Shown: piece after piece, positions 4,977 through 5,736 of the stretch
How positions within the stretch are numbered: position 1 is the stretch's first letter
Layout: every line of letters begins with the position of its first letter
Assembly (NCBI GenBank): GCA_002414125.1
Contig: DHYN01000108.1
Coordinates: 1 to 5,736 of the forward strand
Origin: Ruminococcus sp. UBA5129
GTDB taxonomy: Bacteria > Bacillota > Clostridia > Oscillospirales > Ruminococcaceae
Direction of reading: 5' to 3'
DNA: 5,736 bases
The notes under the pieces: generated by a model
Database searches by the model: none
What the model was told of the DNA's origin: nothing
The model's input: the letters and a program-made list of their open reading frames with translations, nothing else
Made by a program: the position numbers and the translations under genes

Positions 4977-5736
4977 ATTTATCCTCCATGTAAAGCTTTC
5001 CCTGCCATGTATCAAGCTCGGCAAGCCGCTTGTCGATCGCTCCGAGCACCGCGATCTTGTCTGCGCTCCAGAGCGGCGCTATAAGCTTTTTCTTGTCGCC
5101 ATCTCCGGTGATCCGCTCGATGACCGTCTCAGGCGGCAAAAGCTCCAGCTGTCGAACTACCGTATCGACATACTCCTCCCGCGAAAGCAGCGGAAACGGC
5201 TCTGTCTCGTACATATCTCCGAGCCGTGTACCGCGTATGACATGAAGCATCTGTATCTTCACCGCATCGGGCTTCATACGCGCAAGCTCGCGTGCAGTCT
5301 CAAGCATGTCGTCATCGGTCTCGCCGGGCAATCCGTTAATGATATGCAGGCAGACGCGTATACCGCGTTTTTTCAGTCTGAAATATCCCTCCAAAAACTC
5401 CCTATGAGTGTAGCAACGATTGACAGATGCGAGTGTGCGCTCGTTAGACGACTGCATCCCCAGCTCGACCGTCAAATGCGTTCTATGTGAAAGCTCCGTC
5501 AGCAGATCAAGCACTTCTTCGGGAAGGCAGTCGGCACGAGTACCGACAGATATTCCGTGCAGTCCGTCGAACGAAAGCACCTCATTGTACAGTTCCGCGA
5601 GCCGTTCCACCGATGCATATGTGTTAGTATTCGCCTGAAAATAAGCAATTATCGGCGCTTCGCCGCTCTTGCGGAAAATTCTGTCGCGCTCGCGTGAAAG
5701 CTGCTGCATGGCGGTGAGTCCTCCGCTCGTGAAATG
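4966..5736 (-). CDS. Radical SAM protein, YhcC/TIGR01212-like (5' end cut by window edge)
   Basis: The C-terminal 256 residues of a radical SAM enzyme whose N-terminus lies beyond the right edge; the frame is open through 5736, so the ATG at 5709 is internal. Family features seen, numbered from the first visible residue: IAYFQANTNTYA (30-41), SVGTRADCLPEEVLDLL (63-79), VELGMQSSNERTLASVNR (90-107), CLHIINGLPGE (129-139), KIQMLHVIRGT (160-170) and the terminal APLWSADK...LDTWQGKLY block (220-249). These match E. coli YhcC-like proteins (LELGLQT, HLIVGLPGE, PLHIVKGS, APLW). The CxxxCxxC-type iron-sulfur motif is expected upstream, out of view. The substrate is not known to me; YhcC-type proteins are often discussed in connection with radical RNA or cofactor modification, but nothing here decides it. 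The last codons contain the ribosome binding site and start of the kinase gene, indicating translational coupling. Confidence 0.88.
   Translation of the reverse strand, partial: HFTSGGLTAMQQLSRERDRIFRKSGEAPIIAYFQANTNTYASVERLAELYNEVLSFDGLHGISVGTRADCLPEEVLDLLTELSHRTHLTVELGMQSSNERTLASVNRCYTHREFLEGYFRLKKRGIRVCLHIINGLPGETDDDMLETARELARMKPDAVKIQMLHVIRGTRLGDMYETEPFPLLSREEYVDTVVRQLELLPPETVIERITGDGDKKKLIAPLWSADKIAVLGAIDKRLAELDTWQGKLYMEDKYEE
4983..4987 (-). promoter_or_regulatory. Ribosome binding site of the kinase gene, inside the radical SAM gene
   Basis: GGAGG on the minus strand, six bases before the ATG at 4976 and within the last codons of the radical SAM gene. It decides the kinase start over the upstream in-frame ATG at 5024. 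Confidence 0.8.

Noticed and set aside
4774..5490. A 238-codon plus-strand frame across the kinase and radical SAM genes
   Set aside because: It spans two well-supported minus-strand genes and their overlap, and its translation shows no domain; treated as a shadow frame.
1..5736. Defence system, prophage, transposon or CRISPR content
   Set aside because: No transposase, integrase, phage or defence domain, no terminal repeats and no repeat-spacer pattern; all genes are housekeeping families in compact co-directional order.

Overview
The window looks like a chromosomal housekeeping stretch from a Firmicute of the class Clostridia, most likely an Oscillospiraceae/Ruminococcaceae-type gut anaerobe. 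The assignment is an inference. It rests on the adjacent hisS-aspS pair typical of Firmicutes, a MinD-like gene next to mgsA (an arrangement familiar from clostridial min/rod regions), the Clostridia-like character of every protein, strong AGGAGG/AAAGGA ribosome binding sites, and moderate GC with AT-rich spacers. No mobile element, CRISPR array, tRNA or rRNA gene is visible.

All six genes lie on the minus strand, so transcription runs from the right edge to the left edge. From right to left: the C-terminal part of a YhcC/TIGR01212-type radical SAM protein (5' end outside the window); a shikimate-kinase-family P-loop kinase overlapping it by 11 bases; a spacer of about 160 bases holding a weak terminator candidate, a near-consensus sigma-A promoter and a structured leader; a MinD/ParA-type ATPase; a methylglyoxal-synthase-family protein; a small hairpin; histidyl-tRNA synthetase; and aspartyl-tRNA synthetase, which runs off the left edge. 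The start of aspS lies one base after the hisS stop and its ribosome binding site is inside the last hisS codons.

There are two transcriptional groups: (radical SAM - kinase), entering from outside, and (minD-like - mgsA-like - hisS - aspS), driven by the promoter near 4371-4398. The mgsA-hisS hairpin may partly separate the synthetases from the upstream pair. No T-box leader precedes hisS, so the tRNA-sensing control found for hisS-aspS in some Firmicutes is absent at this position.

I see no clear novel multi-gene system. The notable points are in the proteins themselves. The methylglyoxal-synthase-like protein keeps the phosphate-pocket residues but has lost the aligned catalytic Asp71, His98 and Asp101. 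The shikimate-kinase-like protein lacks the shikimate-binding Arg58. The MinD-like ATPase lacks the C-terminal membrane-targeting helix and has no MinC or MinE beside it. HisRS carries a His/Cys-rich C-terminal tail. Each is a possible case of over-annotation or changed function.
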